From Coriobacteriia bacterium (GTDB lineage Bacteria; Actinomycetota; Coriobacteriia; Coriobacteriales; UBA8131): DNA of 61,776 nucleotides. The position numbers and the translations under genes are program-made. The first letter of the stretch is position 1, and each line of letters starts with the position of its first letter. Positions 1 to 7,600 of this stretch are shown in pieces. The notes beneath the pieces were generated by a model that did no database searches, was not told the DNA's origin, and saw only the letters and a program-made list of their open reading frames with translations. The DNA is taken from positions 1 to 61,776 of the forward strand of contig WQXH01000007.1 of assembly GCA_009784945.1 (NCBI GenBank). The letters run 5' to 3'.

Positions 1-13
1 AACGCGTTTAGCA

Positions 14-89
14 GGGGCCTTAGCTCAGCTGGGAGAGCGCTTGGCTGGCAGCCAAGAGGTCAGGGGTTCGATCCCCCTAGGCTCCACCA
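14..89 (+). tRNA. tRNA-Ala (anticodon GGC)
   Basis: A full 76-nt cloverleaf can be folded. The acceptor stem GGGGCCT/AGGCTCC contains the G3-U70 pair that identifies alanine tRNAs. The anticodon stem CTTGG/CCAAG encloses loop CTGGCAG, with anticodon GGC at 47-49. The T-arm reads GGGGTTCGATCCCC and the 3' CCA is encoded. It reads GCC alanine codons. An accessory island of toxin-antitoxin and relic genes starts right after its 3' end, so it may be an integration site, but I found no second copy of its 3' end inside the window. Confidence 0.97.
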
Positions 90-144
90 AAACTTGATCA
101 AGCAGGTGCAGTAATGTGCCTGCTTTGTTTTCTACACACCCGAG

Positions 145-1467
145 TCAGACGTACTCAGATTGGTCACCTCCAGCCAAGTGCTCCACATACTCCGCACGAT
201 ACAATGGTTCATTGATAATAGCACCACTCTGTTTTCTCTCTCGCATAGAAAATTTGATGGCCTTCCCAATGCGGTACTTGTTTACGAAATGAGTCAGACT
301 CTTACTATGCAGGTTGGTTGCAGACTTGACTTCAATGGGTATGGGCACTCCGTCAACTTCAATAACAAAGTCCAATTCCACTTTGGCATCATCGCTTGAG
401 AAATAGAACAGCGAAAGGCTTGACGCTACTAGCTGTTGTGCAACATACTGTTCGGTATATGCTCCTTTGAACTCCGTGAGAACCTTATCTTCCTCAAGCA
501 CCAATCGAGGATCGAGGTTCGATAACGCTCCCAACAGGCCGACATCCAGGGTAAATAACTTGAAAGCACTCGGGTCTTCGTAATGCTTGAGAGGAGCTGC
601 TACCTTATTTACTCTTTGAATCCTTAGGATTAGTCCTGCATCCACAAGCCACTGAATAGCTAACTCGAAATCCTTTGCTCTTGCACCTTTTTTTATAACT
701 CCATAGAGGAACTTCTTGTTTTCTCGTGCCAGTTGTGAAGGCATGGAATTCCAGACCATTCTGATGCGCGGAACCACGTTTACTGGGGCATGTTTACTGT
801 AATCACGCTCATAGTCCAACAATATTTGCTTTTGGATAGACCGTGCTTTATGATAATCGCCGTCGTTAGTAAAGCTTTGAACCACTTCCGGCATCCCGCC
901 AAGAAATAAGTACTGCCTCAGTAGTTCAATAAAGCTGGAGTGGAAGCTACTGGTTGTTTCTGGATTGTCTCCTGCTAGTATTTCGGCAAAGTGATCGCTC
1001 TTGACTGCGCGGGTAAACTCACTGAATGTCATAGGATATAAATTCACTGAGTCAACTTTACCTACAGGAAATGACACCTCTTTGTGCAGCGCCAGGCCAA
1101 GCAAACTTCCCGCAACTGCAATATGATATTCGGAAGCTTGTTCACAAAAGTACTTCAAGGAGGACAAGGCCTTTGGCACCTCCTGTATCTCGTCTAAAAC
1201 GATAAGGGTATCCTCAGGGTGGATACTAAATCCCACCTCAGCCTCCAGACCCGTAATCAGAGCTTTGGCGTCATTAGTGCTCTCGAACAACCTTTCCATT
1301 CGATGGTTATCGCTGAGAAGAACATAGGCAACATTTTTGTAATTTATTCGGCCAAATTCTTCTAACAACCAGGTCTTACCCACTTGCCGTGCGCCGTTAA
1401 GAATCAGTGGTTTGCGGTTTTTGTTGGCCTTCCATTTTAGAAGCCTGGCCATGGCGTCTCTTTTCAT
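145..1467 (-). CDS. AAA_14/DUF4143 family ATP-binding protein
   Basis: The 440-residue protein has an N-terminal P-loop ATPase domain: Walker A GARQVGKT at residues 25-32 and Walker B-like IVLDEIQ near residue 90. The C-terminal half is DUF4143-like and carries a restriction-endonuclease-fold signature, ELDF followed by PIEVKS near residue 380. Length and order match the common AAA_14 plus DUF4143 family. The role of this family is unsettled; members are abundant on accessory elements and in host-associated anaerobes. The start has a good ribosome binding site (GGAGGT) a few bases upstream. It lies tail-first against the tRNA-Ala gene at the edge of the island. The family call is firm, the cellular function is unknown. 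Confidence 0.9.
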   Translation of the reverse strand: MKRDAMARLLKWKANKNRKPLILNGARQVGKTWLLEEFGRINYKNVAYVLLSDNHRMERLFESTNDAKALITGLEAEVGFSIHPEDTLIVLDEIQEVPKALSSLKYFCEQASEYHIAVAGSLLGLALHKEVSFPVGKVDSVNLYPMTFSEFTRAVKSDHFAEILAGDNPETTSSFHSSFIELLRQYLFLGGMPEVVQSFTNDGDYHKARSIQKQILLDYERDYSKHAPVNVVPRIRMVWNSMPSQLARENKKFLYGVIKKGARAKDFELAIQWLVDAGLILRIQRVNKVAAPLKHYEDPSAFKLFTLDVGLLGALSNLDPRLVLEEDKVLTEFKGAYTEQYVAQQLVASSLSLFYFSSDDAKVELDFVIEVDGVPIPIEVKSATNLHSKSLTHFVNKYRIGKAIKFSMRERKQSGAIINEPLYRAEYVEHLAGGDQSEYV

Positions 1468-1972
1468 TTGACCTCCATTATCTCGTTTATAGACAGTATA
1501 CAGCAGTTTTTCCGTGGTATTTATGAGTTAGCAATACAGATTTTCCTAGAATTAGGTATTTCAGTCTCTGTAAGCACATATTTTTCAGTGCAAGCCATGC
1601 GAGCTTCCTCATATGTCTTTTTGCATCGACCTTAACAGTCGTCCGCCAAAGTGATCTTTGTTTTTCTTCGTAGGAGTCGAGGTGTTATATACTTGTTCTA
1701 TGAGCGATTTTGCTGTTGGTGTCAGAAGACGGCTAGCCTTAGCCCAAAAGAACTACTTGATAAGCGTATATGCGGCACCAATCAATATAGCTGTCATTAA
1801 ACACTTTCTACTCTGGGAGTCGTTTACCCTATAGCTTAGCTGGCAGCACAGTCTATCCAGTAATCTACCCCCAAAGTGCCACCGGTTGGATGGCGCGGAA
1901 ATTTGATAAACTGCACGTAGAACGTGGAGCTTAGGAGGATCGAAGTCAGAAAACAGTTGCCTTTTTGATTCT
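1468..1972. other. Mostly non-coding 505-bp stretch with one short ORF
   Basis: No recognisable gene covers this stretch between two minus-strand genes. Base composition is AT-rich compared with the housekeeping region. The only item worth separating is the 44-codon plus-strand ORF at 1700-1834, listed on its own. Nothing else with a start, ribosome binding site and family resemblance is visible. Confidence 0.6.
1700..1834 (+). pseudogene. Short ORF, possible regulator remnant (44 aa)
   Basis: The ORF begins MSDFAVGVRRRLALAQKNYL and stops after 44 codons. The first 20 residues loosely resemble the first helix of small DNA-binding proteins, but the rest is not recognisable. A TATACT hexamer at 1692-1697 would place a transcript start close to the ATG, so a leaderless message is possible; no Shine-Dalgarno sequence is seen at normal spacing. 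It may be a gene truncated by rearrangement in the island or a chance ORF. Confidence 0.2.
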
Positions 1973-2749
1973 TCACCAGCACCTTAAGAAAGCCTCGTCA
2001 ATATTTGCTGTCATTATTTCTACAATCTCTGTTAGATCTGTGTTGTTCCAGTCATCGAGCTCATTGCCGCAATAGGCATCTTTTGCAAGAGCCAATAGTG
2101 CAGTATTCTCTTGCGGCAGGCGTTCAATCACCCACTCTGCGGCTTGGCTCTTTGCCATGAACATACCGGTAGCAACAGTTGCCCAAATGCGTGCCAGTGT
2201 CAGCAGAACATTGCGCTCATCATTCTTCATTTGGCCGACCAAACCTGGAATGACATCTTTCAGTGCTTTGAACAAATCGCTTTTTGGGATAGGTGGAATC
2301 AGGTTAATTCTCTCGGTGCCCAACAATGTGACACTGTGCTGCTCTGCCTGCTTAAGGATTATTGTCAAGTCTGGGTCTTGCTTGACTTGGGGAATCCACC
2401 CGCTTTCAAAATCCTTCCGAAGCCATTCTCCGTATTGAAAAAGCACCCTTGGAGGATGTACCCAGGGGACAATATCGCTTAGCTTGACCACGCTAAGATC
2501 TAAGTGTCGTATTCCGTCTATATTTCCGATTCTGCCGGAGCTTCTCATTAGTTCGCTAGCTAGTGCTATAAGCACATCGTCTGGCAATGGCTCATTCACA
2601 ACCGCCAAGACATCTATATCGCTGTCGCTTTTAAGGCCACCTAAAACTGCTGATCCATGTAGATACGCAGCTATCATACTCTCCCCGAAAATGTCATGGA
2701 GGATATCGAGCACGCAAAGTGCCTCTGCTGGAATACTATAAGCACTCAT
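1973..2749 (-). CDS. AadA/ANT(3'')-like aminoglycoside nucleotidyltransferase
   Basis: The 258-residue protein aligns by eye over its whole length with the AadA/ANT(3'')-ANT(9) group (about 260 residues). The nucleotidyltransferase core has HGS at residues 31-33 and the metal-binding pair D44/D46 in SDSDIDVL. Further family blocks are present: a P-W near the middle followed by QYGEW, the EHSVTLLG segment, and DERNVLLTLARIW in the C-terminal helical domain. Known members transfer AMP to streptomycin, spectinomycin or related drugs. The sequence is clearly divergent from the mobile aadA cassettes as I remember them, so the substrate is uncertain. A deleted relic of a homologous gene lies at 16708-16975. 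Confidence 0.85.
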   Translation of the reverse strand: MSAYSIPAEALCVLDILHDIFGESMIAAYLHGSAVLGGLKSDSDIDVLAVVNEPLPDDVLIALASELMRSSGRIGNIDGIRHLDLSVVKLSDIVPWVHPPRVLFQYGEWLRKDFESGWIPQVKQDPDLTIILKQAEQHSVTLLGTERINLIPPIPKSDLFKALKDVIPGLVGQMKNDERNVLLTLARIWATVATGMFMAKSQAAEWVIERLPQENTALLALAKDAYCGNELDDWNNTDLTEIVEIMTANIDEAFLRCW

Positions 2750-2823
2750 TGTTTACTTTCCATCTAAGATAAATCTTCATGTCTCAAATATCGTTACACT
2801 GACACATATATTAGCATTACACT

Positions 2824-2985
2824 TCACCATCTCTTATGGTAGATGACAAGTGCTGTTGTTGATGTGGGATTGTAGCCCAATTTCTTGGGCAGATAGTGTA
2901 GGATATCCACACTAGGGCTGGTCGAATTGGCCCGGGTCCTCCACAGGCGGGAAAAGCTTCCCGTCACTCTTTTGGCGTTGCGCAT
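2824..2985 (-). other. Unassigned 53-codon open frame upstream of abiE locus 1
   Basis: The 301-bp gap between the nucleotidyltransferase gene and the AbiE pair contains a minus-strand open frame, starting MRNAKRVTGSF and ending LVIYHKRW. I see no Shine-Dalgarno sequence and do not recognise the family. It could be the tail of a decayed gene. The start of the gap (2750-2860) is homologous to 16864-16975, the flank of the deleted nucleotidyltransferase relic. Confidence 0.15.
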
Positions 2986-3008
2986 CAAGTCTGGACTTTT
3001 CAGCTCAA

Positions 3009-3040
3009 CTGATATAAATTATACCTATTATTTATATCAG
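3009..3040. promoter_or_regulatory. Inverted repeat, likely AbiEi operator 1
   Basis: Perfect 11-bp arms CTGATATAAAT and ATTTATATCAG are separated by 10 bases, ending 10 bp before the abiEi start codon. The AT-rich arms overlap the expected -10 region. Known AbiEi proteins repress their own promoters by binding inverted repeats, so autoregulation is the simplest reading. Confidence 0.7.
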
Positions 3041-3050
3041 AAGGGTTAGC

Positions 3051-3662
3051 ATGGTTTACGATATTAAGAAAGCGATCGAGCACAGAATTAGCGAGCTTGC
3101 TGAGGGAGATGTATTTGTTCCTGCAGATTTCTTCGATATAACCACTCCTGTCAATGTCAACAACATCTTGTCCAGACTATGCAAAGCTGGCACAATTCGT
3201 AGATGTTTCAGAGGTGTCTATGCTAAGCCCTACTTTAGCAGCGTGCTTGATAGAGAGCTCATGCCTAAACCAGATGACGTGATTGCAGCTATTGCTCGAA
3301 GACATCGTTGGACGATTGCCCCTTCTGGTGATACGGCATTAAACCGCATTGGACTATCAACTCAGATTCCAGCTGTTCTCGAATTTGTCAGCAGTGGGCC
3401 AGACAAAACATACAGCTATGGTGGTTTTATGATAAAACTACGTCACCGAGCTAATAAGGACATGATTGGCAACTCCCCTATCACCAGGGTTTTTATTCAG
3501 GCCATGAAGGCTCTCGGTAATGGCAGAGTGCTAGATGAGACAATGGTGGCACTAGCAGAAAAGCTATCAAGGGAGCAGATAGAGACAATAGTAGAGGAAA
3601 CAGTTCACTCAGCAGCCTGGATAGCAAAAGTTGCCAGGCAAATAGAGGAAGCCATCAAATGA
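3051..3662 (+). CDS. AbiEi-like antitoxin (DUF6088 type), locus 1
   Basis: The 203-residue protein has an N-terminal winged-helix region: VFVPADFFDI, then NNILSRLCKAGTIRRCFRGVY at about residues 33-53, which is the typical 'low-complexity-promoter' helix-turn-helix of AbiEi/DUF6088 antitoxins. The C-terminal part is helical. It overlaps the next gene by 4 bp (ATGA), the usual antitoxin-toxin coupling of AbiE systems. Start chosen at the ATG after AAGGG, directly behind the inverted repeat at 3009-3040. It is predicted to repress the operon and to counteract the toxin. A truncated near-copy exists at 8017-8582. Confidence 0.85.
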   Translation: MVYDIKKAIEHRISELAEGDVFVPADFFDITTPVNVNNILSRLCKAGTIRRCFRGVYAKPYFSSVLDRELMPKPDDVIAAIARRHRWTIAPSGDTALNRIGLSTQIPAVLEFVSSGPDKTYSYGGFMIKLRHRANKDMIGNSPITRVFIQAMKALGNGRVLDETMVALAEKLSREQIETIVEETVHSAAWIAKVARQIEEAIK

Positions 3663-4654
3663 TAGAGATTGCACAAAACAGCCAGCGGTCAAGAAGCGAT
3701 CTATTTAGCGCTACTGCCTCAGAGCTAAATCTCAGCCCTGCCATCATCGAAAAAGACTATTGGATTTGCTGGATGCTTTCCTACCTGTTTGGTAAATCCA
3801 GTGTCTGCGAGCACATATGCTTTAAGGGCGGTACAAGTCTCTCCAAGGGGTATGATCTCATCAAGCGCATGTCTGAAGACATAGACATTGTTCTGGACTG
3901 GAGGCTACTGGGCTATGGGTTCTCTGAGCCGTGGGATGAAAGAAGTGGTAAGAAGCAGCGAGCTTTCATGGAAGGTATTCGTGACAGAGCAGCCAGATAT
4001 CTCTCAGAAATATTCCTTCCTCAAATGAAAAATGATTTTGCGTCTAATGGACTGCGAGACTTTTCGCTCACTATTACTGCTACAGATTCGCAAACAATAC
4101 GCTTCTTTTATCCGCAAGTATTTGCCGACGATGCACTTCTTCAGGAGATACGCCTAGAGGCCGGGGCTTTGTCAGCCTGGACTCCGTCCCAGCAAATATC
4201 CATTACACCTTATGCAGCCCAACTGTTCCCTCAAGCATTTAACACCTCCAACACCACGGCAAGAGCAATGAAGCCAGAACGTACTTTTTGGGAGAAGGTA
4301 ACCATTCTTCACAAAGAAGCTTTCAGAGATGCGGGAGCAATTCCCAGCCGCTACTCTCGTCACTACTACGACATGTATGAGCTCTGCAACTCGTATGTCA
4401 AGGATGCAGCATTTGCCAGTGTCGACCTTTTGGGAACAGTGGTTGATTTTAAAAGTCGGTTTTTTCGCTCTGCATCAGCACATTATGAGCTAGCTAAGCC
4501 AGGAACACTAAGACTGATTCCGCCTGCTGATTCTATGGCCGCCCTAAGGCGTGACTACGCTTCAATGCAATCAATGATATACGGAGAGTGCCCAGAGTTT
4601 GAAACAATCATAGACTCACTCAGGCTCTTAGAAAATGAGATTAACCTGCTGTGA
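3659..4654 (+). CDS. AbiEii-type nucleotidyltransferase toxin, locus 1
   Basis: The 331-residue protein belongs to the AbiEii/DUF1814 nucleotidyltransferases. Motif I is GGTS at residues 57-60, followed by SEDIDIVLD at 72-80 with the two catalytic aspartates. A K-rich helix (ERTFWEKVTILHKEAF) and the HYYDMYEL block near residue 240 match motifs II-III. Characterised relatives (AbiEii, MenT) inhibit growth by nucleotide transfer, in MenT onto tRNA 3' ends; the target here is unknown. It overlaps the antitoxin gene by 4 bp. It appears intact, with all motif residues I can check present. Confidence 0.88.
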   Translation: MIEIAQNSQRSRSDLFSATASELNLSPAIIEKDYWICWMLSYLFGKSSVCEHICFKGGTSLSKGYDLIKRMSEDIDIVLDWRLLGYGFSEPWDERSGKKQRAFMEGIRDRAARYLSEIFLPQMKNDFASNGLRDFSLTITATDSQTIRFFYPQVFADDALLQEIRLEAGALSAWTPSQQISITPYAAQLFPQAFNTSNTTARAMKPERTFWEKVTILHKEAFRDAGAIPSRYSRHYYDMYELCNSYVKDAAFASVDLLGTVVDFKSRFFRSASAHYELAKPGTLRLIPPADSMAALRRDYASMQSMIYGECPEFETIIDSLRLLENEINLL

Positions 4655-4663
4655 TTAGTTTTA

Positions 4664-4725
4664 TCCCTGCCAGCCATTCGGGGTTATTTCGATGCATCTT
4701 TGGTGTTGTCCCTGCCAGCCATCCG
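4664..4725. repeat. Two copies of a 17-bp repeat behind AbiE toxin 1
   Basis: TCCCTGCCAGCCATTCG (4664-4680) and TCCCTGCCAGCCATCCG (4709-4725) lie just behind the toxin stop codon. A third copy occurs at 7427-7443, 57 bp behind the second AbiE toxin. The function is unknown; they may mark element boundaries or be remains of one longer repeat. Confidence 0.6.
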
Positions 4726-4849
4726 CCTGAAATTGCTCTTATTCGCCTTGAAGGCGGGTAAGATGCAAAAACAACTCGTGTTTGAAAACTTGTTGAACTT
4801 TTTGTTGTCGGACTTGGTGTGAGCAGGAGGGCGAAACAGCCTCCTGACA

Positions 4850-5105
4850 AGGGAAAGTTAGTAGCCTTTTTGGAGCTATCTATAGCAACACGTCCTGCGG
4901 TTCTTGTGCTGACCTTTCCTACTGCTTCCGTTTTGTCTTGAGCTTAGTCACTTCCGTGTCGCTGAAGCTGGTGACTACCAGTGCCCTGTTCGGCAGCTTC
5001 TTTGGTCTTGGCTTAGGTAGTGCGAGTGCCGTCAGCCATGACCCACGTTTTATCAAGCGTCTTGATGTATTTGATGACCTCGCGAGTCTTGATGGTTCTA
5101 TTCAT
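4850..5105 (-). pseudogene. Relic of a conjugative-element accessory protein
   Basis: A strong ribosome binding site (AGGAGG, 5 bases before ATG at 5105) leads into MNRTIKTREVIKYIKTLDKT, which then stops after 30 codons. Other frames downstream continue with KEAAEQ, AQDKTEAVGK and AGRVAIDSSKKA. From memory this order (IKTRE, IK-LDK, RTKEAAEQ, A-DK, AGR-A-D--KKA) is that of small proteins encoded by Firmicutes/Actinobacteria conjugative elements near recombinase or relaxase genes. At least two frameshifts separate the pieces, so the gene is dead. The family match is from recollection and moderately certain. Confidence 0.45.
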
Positions 5106-5161
5106 GCAACCTCCTATTGCACTAGCATAATTGACCTAGTCCCAGCTAGCTTGTTTGTTAG

Positions 5162-5642
5162 TCATTTCCTATTAGACTGACAGTTGATGTTTTGGAGAGC
5201 CAGTTTCTCTCCGCATTGCAGAGAGAATTGAAAGATCAGATGCCGAAATACAATGTCATAATCCCAACTGACATCAAACCGAGCCCATGGCCGCACGAAA
5301 TCAGCGCAGCAGTAATTCTGTCAGAGTATTATCAGGCTGATGTCATGTTCTTAAAGCGCATAGTTAATGCCAAGTCAGCTGATGTGCTAATCAAGGGACG
5401 ATATTGGGAAATAAAAAGTCCCACTGGTAAGGGGAAGAGAAATGTTCAGCACACTTTGTCTGCCGCACTAAAAACAATCTAGATGTATAGTCTTTGATGC
5501 AAGACGCTCAAAGATGCACATAAACAGAATCAGAAGTGAACTAAAAAAGCAGCTCAAAATGACAGCGTCTATCGAGCGGTTACTGATCAGACCAATTCGT
5601 CATTGCGGGCTTGACCCGCAATCTGAGACGCATTTTGGTTAG
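5162..5642 (+). pseudogene. Broken CdiA-CT-like tRNase toxin domain
   Basis: An open frame from just after a stop at 5159 reads VDVLESQFLSALQRELKDQM, then ADVLIKGRYWEIKSPTGKGKRNVQHTL. The WEIKSPTGxGKR block is characteristic of the C-terminal toxin domain found in CdiA proteins and in minor head proteins of phage-like elements. The frame ends at 5484, but one base fewer in the A5 run at 5470-5474 restores KQSRCIVFDARRSKM and SELKKQLKM and IERLLIR, the expected end of the domain. No start codon with a ribosome binding site is present (only TTG at 5192), so both the N-terminal carrier and the frame are lost. A MITE-like element is inserted in its last codons. Confidence 0.65.
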
Positions 5643-5688
5643 ATTGCGGCTCGGAGGCCGCAATGACGGCCTACAGTCTGACTAGTGA
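5579..5688. mobile_element. MITE-like palindromic element, copy 1
   Basis: A 110-bp imperfect palindrome: the left arm contains GTCATTGCGGGCTTGACCCGC and the right arm GCGGCTCGGAGGCCGCAATGAC, and each arm also folds into its own small hairpin. The ends TTACTGATCAGAC and GTCTGACTAGTGA are inverted repeats (10 of 13 matching). It is flanked by the 8-bp direct repeat ATCGAGCG (5571-5578 and 5689-5696), as expected of a target-site duplication. A second copy is at 10704-10808. Confidence 0.8.
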
Positions 5689-5745
5689 ATCGAGCGTCTT
5701 TTGTTGATTCAGACGCTCCCTTAGGTTCCAATAGTATTGTCAAAC

Positions 5746-5783
5746 GTAACATAATATGTTACTTTATCCAATATGTATGTTAC
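5746..5783. promoter_or_regulatory. Palindrome and repeated half-site, likely AbiEi operator 2
   Basis: GTAACATAATATGTTAC (5746-5762) is a perfect 17-bp palindrome. The half-site TATGTTAC occurs again at 5776-5783, inside the first codons, exactly 21 bp (two helical turns) downstream of its first occurrence. TTGTCA (5737-5742) and TACTTT (5760-5765) with 17-bp spacing form a plausible promoter, which would start transcription near the ATG at 5773. Confidence 0.65.
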
Positions 5784-6600
5784 AAGAATACATAATACTC
5801 AGTCTCTGGACACCGTCAAGGCAACTGATGTTGCAAGTTGGCTGTTGTCTCATGGAATCACTGATATCACCACAGAAGAGCTCGCGGGCCTGATTGGTGT
5901 TCCAAAGAATCAAGTCCGCCAAAGAATGGCTCCTCTGGTAAAGCGATGTGAGATTGTCTCCCCTGCTCGTGGCTTGTGGATACCAGTTCCCTTTGAGTAC
6001 CGTCAATGGGGTGCTCCTGAGACTGTGCACTATATCGACGCCATGATGAAACACCTCGAAACCGACTATTACATAGGATGGATGACGGCCGCATCGTTTT
6101 TCGGAGCAAGCCATCATGCACCTCAAGTATTTCAGGTCGCTACATCAAAGACGGTAAGCAATCGTATTATTGGACGCTCTGATATGAGATTCTTTCAAAG
6201 ATCTAACGTGGGCATATTGCCAACTACTCGCATCAACACTCAGACTGGCACGGTAACGGTATCAACAAGAGCGGCTACCATGCTCAGTGCGGCCAGTGAC
6301 ATAAGCCTTGTCGCAGGTCTGGACAACGCTGCAAATATTATTATCGAACTCAGTGAAACTGATGAGCCTTTTCTTGAAGAAGTGGTAGCCTCTGCTCACC
6401 TATTTCCCATATCTGCGGTTCGCAGGCTTGGTTGGATATTGGAGAGTTTCACTTCAATAGACGGGCTAGAGGACTTGCGATTTCTCAGCAGTCAAAGTGA
6501 TAAAAGGTTTTCTAAGCTTTCCGTGCATCATTCTTACAGTAATAAAGTAAGCAAGAATTGGTCTCTTGACATCAATGCAGAAGTTGAGCCAGACATATGA
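5773..6600 (+). CDS. AbiEi family antitoxin, locus 2
   Basis: The 275-residue protein has an N-terminal winged helix (TTEELAGLIGVPKNQVRQRMAPL, about residues 33-55) followed by a long alpha/beta C-terminal domain with YYIGWMTAASFFGASHHAPQVFQV, which is typical of the longer AbiEi antitoxins. It overlaps the toxin gene by 4 bp. No Shine-Dalgarno sequence precedes the ATG, and a promoter can be drawn that would give a leaderless message. It is unrelated at sequence level to the antitoxin of locus 1, so the two AbiE systems are of different subtypes rather than recent duplicates. It is predicted to autorepress through the palindrome at 5746. Confidence 0.87.
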   Translation: MYVTRIHNTQSLDTVKATDVASWLLSHGITDITTEELAGLIGVPKNQVRQRMAPLVKRCEIVSPARGLWIPVPFEYRQWGAPETVHYIDAMMKHLETDYYIGWMTAASFFGASHHAPQVFQVATSKTVSNRIIGRSDMRFFQRSNVGILPTTRINTQTGTVTVSTRAATMLSAASDISLVAGLDNAANIIIELSETDEPFLEEVVASAHLFPISAVRRLGWILESFTSIDGLEDLRFLSSQSDKRFSKLSVHHSYSNKVSKNWSLDINAEVEPDI

Positions 6601-7370
6601 TTCCAGCAGCGGTCATAACCAAATGGAGTGTTACTCATCCTTGGTCTACTCGAGAGCAGATCGAACAAGATCTCTTGCTTTCACAAGCCATGTGTGAAGT
6701 TTCGAATGACCAGTTGCTCGGATTCGAGCTGGTTTTAAGAGGGGGCACCGCCTTCCACAAGCTCTTTTTGCCCAAGCCTCATCGTTATTCCGAAGATCTT
6801 GACTACGTGCGAACAAGCGCTGGTGGAATTGGTGACATCATGAAGCGCTTAACCTCACTTGGTTCTGAGCTAGGATACATTGTGAGCACCAGGATGGGGC
6901 AATTCCCCAAGATTTTCTGGAAAACCACTGCTGAGTCGGGTTTACCATTAAGGATAAAGATAGAAATTAATACCTTCGAAAGATCGCCTTCCTTACCGCT
7001 TGCCTTGATAGAGCATACTGTAGACACGGATTGGTATTCCTCACGCGCCAGTATTAAGACCTTCCAAGTTGAGGAATTGGTCGCCACAAAACTGCGAGCG
7101 CTCTATCAGCGCTCAAAGGGAAGAGACCTATTTGATCTTTGGCTTGCCATTGTTACCATCGGCTTAGAGCCAAGCAAGATAATTAAGGCATATGAGCCTT
7201 ATCGACCCGACAAGACGAGCTCCCAGCAGATGATAGAGAACCTTGAGGCAAAACTTAACAATATGCAATTTCTCAGTGACACTGATGGCCTAGTGATCTC
7301 TAACGACCATGAATATAACCCAGGAGCTGCTGCAAAGCTTGTCATCGAAAAACTCCTTACTGGTTTATAA
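6597..7370 (+). CDS. AbiEii-type nucleotidyltransferase toxin, locus 2
   Basis: The 257-residue protein is an AbiEii/DUF1814-type nucleotidyltransferase. It has LRGGTAFHKLF with the GGTA loop at residues 49-52, SEDLDYVR with catalytic aspartates at 65-71, IKIEINTFER in the core strand, and YQRSKGRDLFDLW, a K-x4-D motif, in the C-terminal half. It is shorter than the toxin at 3659-4654 and shows no obvious similarity to it outside the motifs. It is translationally coupled to its antitoxin by an ATGA overlap. All visible catalytic positions are conserved, so it is probably active. Confidence 0.88.
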   Translation: MIPAAVITKWSVTHPWSTREQIEQDLLLSQAMCEVSNDQLLGFELVLRGGTAFHKLFLPKPHRYSEDLDYVRTSAGGIGDIMKRLTSLGSELGYIVSTRMGQFPKIFWKTTAESGLPLRIKIEINTFERSPSLPLALIEHTVDTDWYSSRASIKTFQVEELVATKLRALYQRSKGRDLFDLWLAIVTIGLEPSKIIKAYEPYRPDKTSSQQMIENLEAKLNNMQFLSDTDGLVISNDHEYNPGAAAKLVIEKLLTGL

Positions 7371-7426
7371 GATACAGGGCATTCTGTAGTTAATGACGAT
7401 GTGCCAACTGCTCTGTGCTTCAATTT

Positions 7427-7443
7427 TCCCTGCCAGCCATTCC
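7427..7443. repeat. Third copy of the 17-bp AbiE-downstream repeat
   Basis: TCCCTGCCAGCCATTCCG begins here, 57 bp behind the stop of the second AbiE toxin, matching the pair at 4664-4725. The rest of the 230-bp gap (to 7600) contains the direct repeat CGTGAAAAGGTGTA at about 7532 and 7574 and no gene. Confidence 0.55.
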
Positions 7444-7600
7444 GTTTTCGGAGCGGCATTTTTACTGCTTTACGATTGAATTTCGTTTTTTCATCGGTAC
7501 GGTTTCATACCTTTTAACGATTCTACCTTTCGTGAAAAGGTGTAACCACCCACCGTGAAATTGTTTACCTATCGTGAAAAGGTGTAGCTTTTGCCGAAAA

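Noticed and set aside
14-89. Attachment-site duplication of the tRNA-Ala 3' end
   Set aside because: I found no second copy of the T-arm/acceptor sequence at the right side of the island.
7499-7590. Riboswitch or attenuator with CGTGAAAAGGTGTA repeats
   Set aside because: The repeats lie behind, not ahead of, the neighbouring genes and show no known aptamer pattern.
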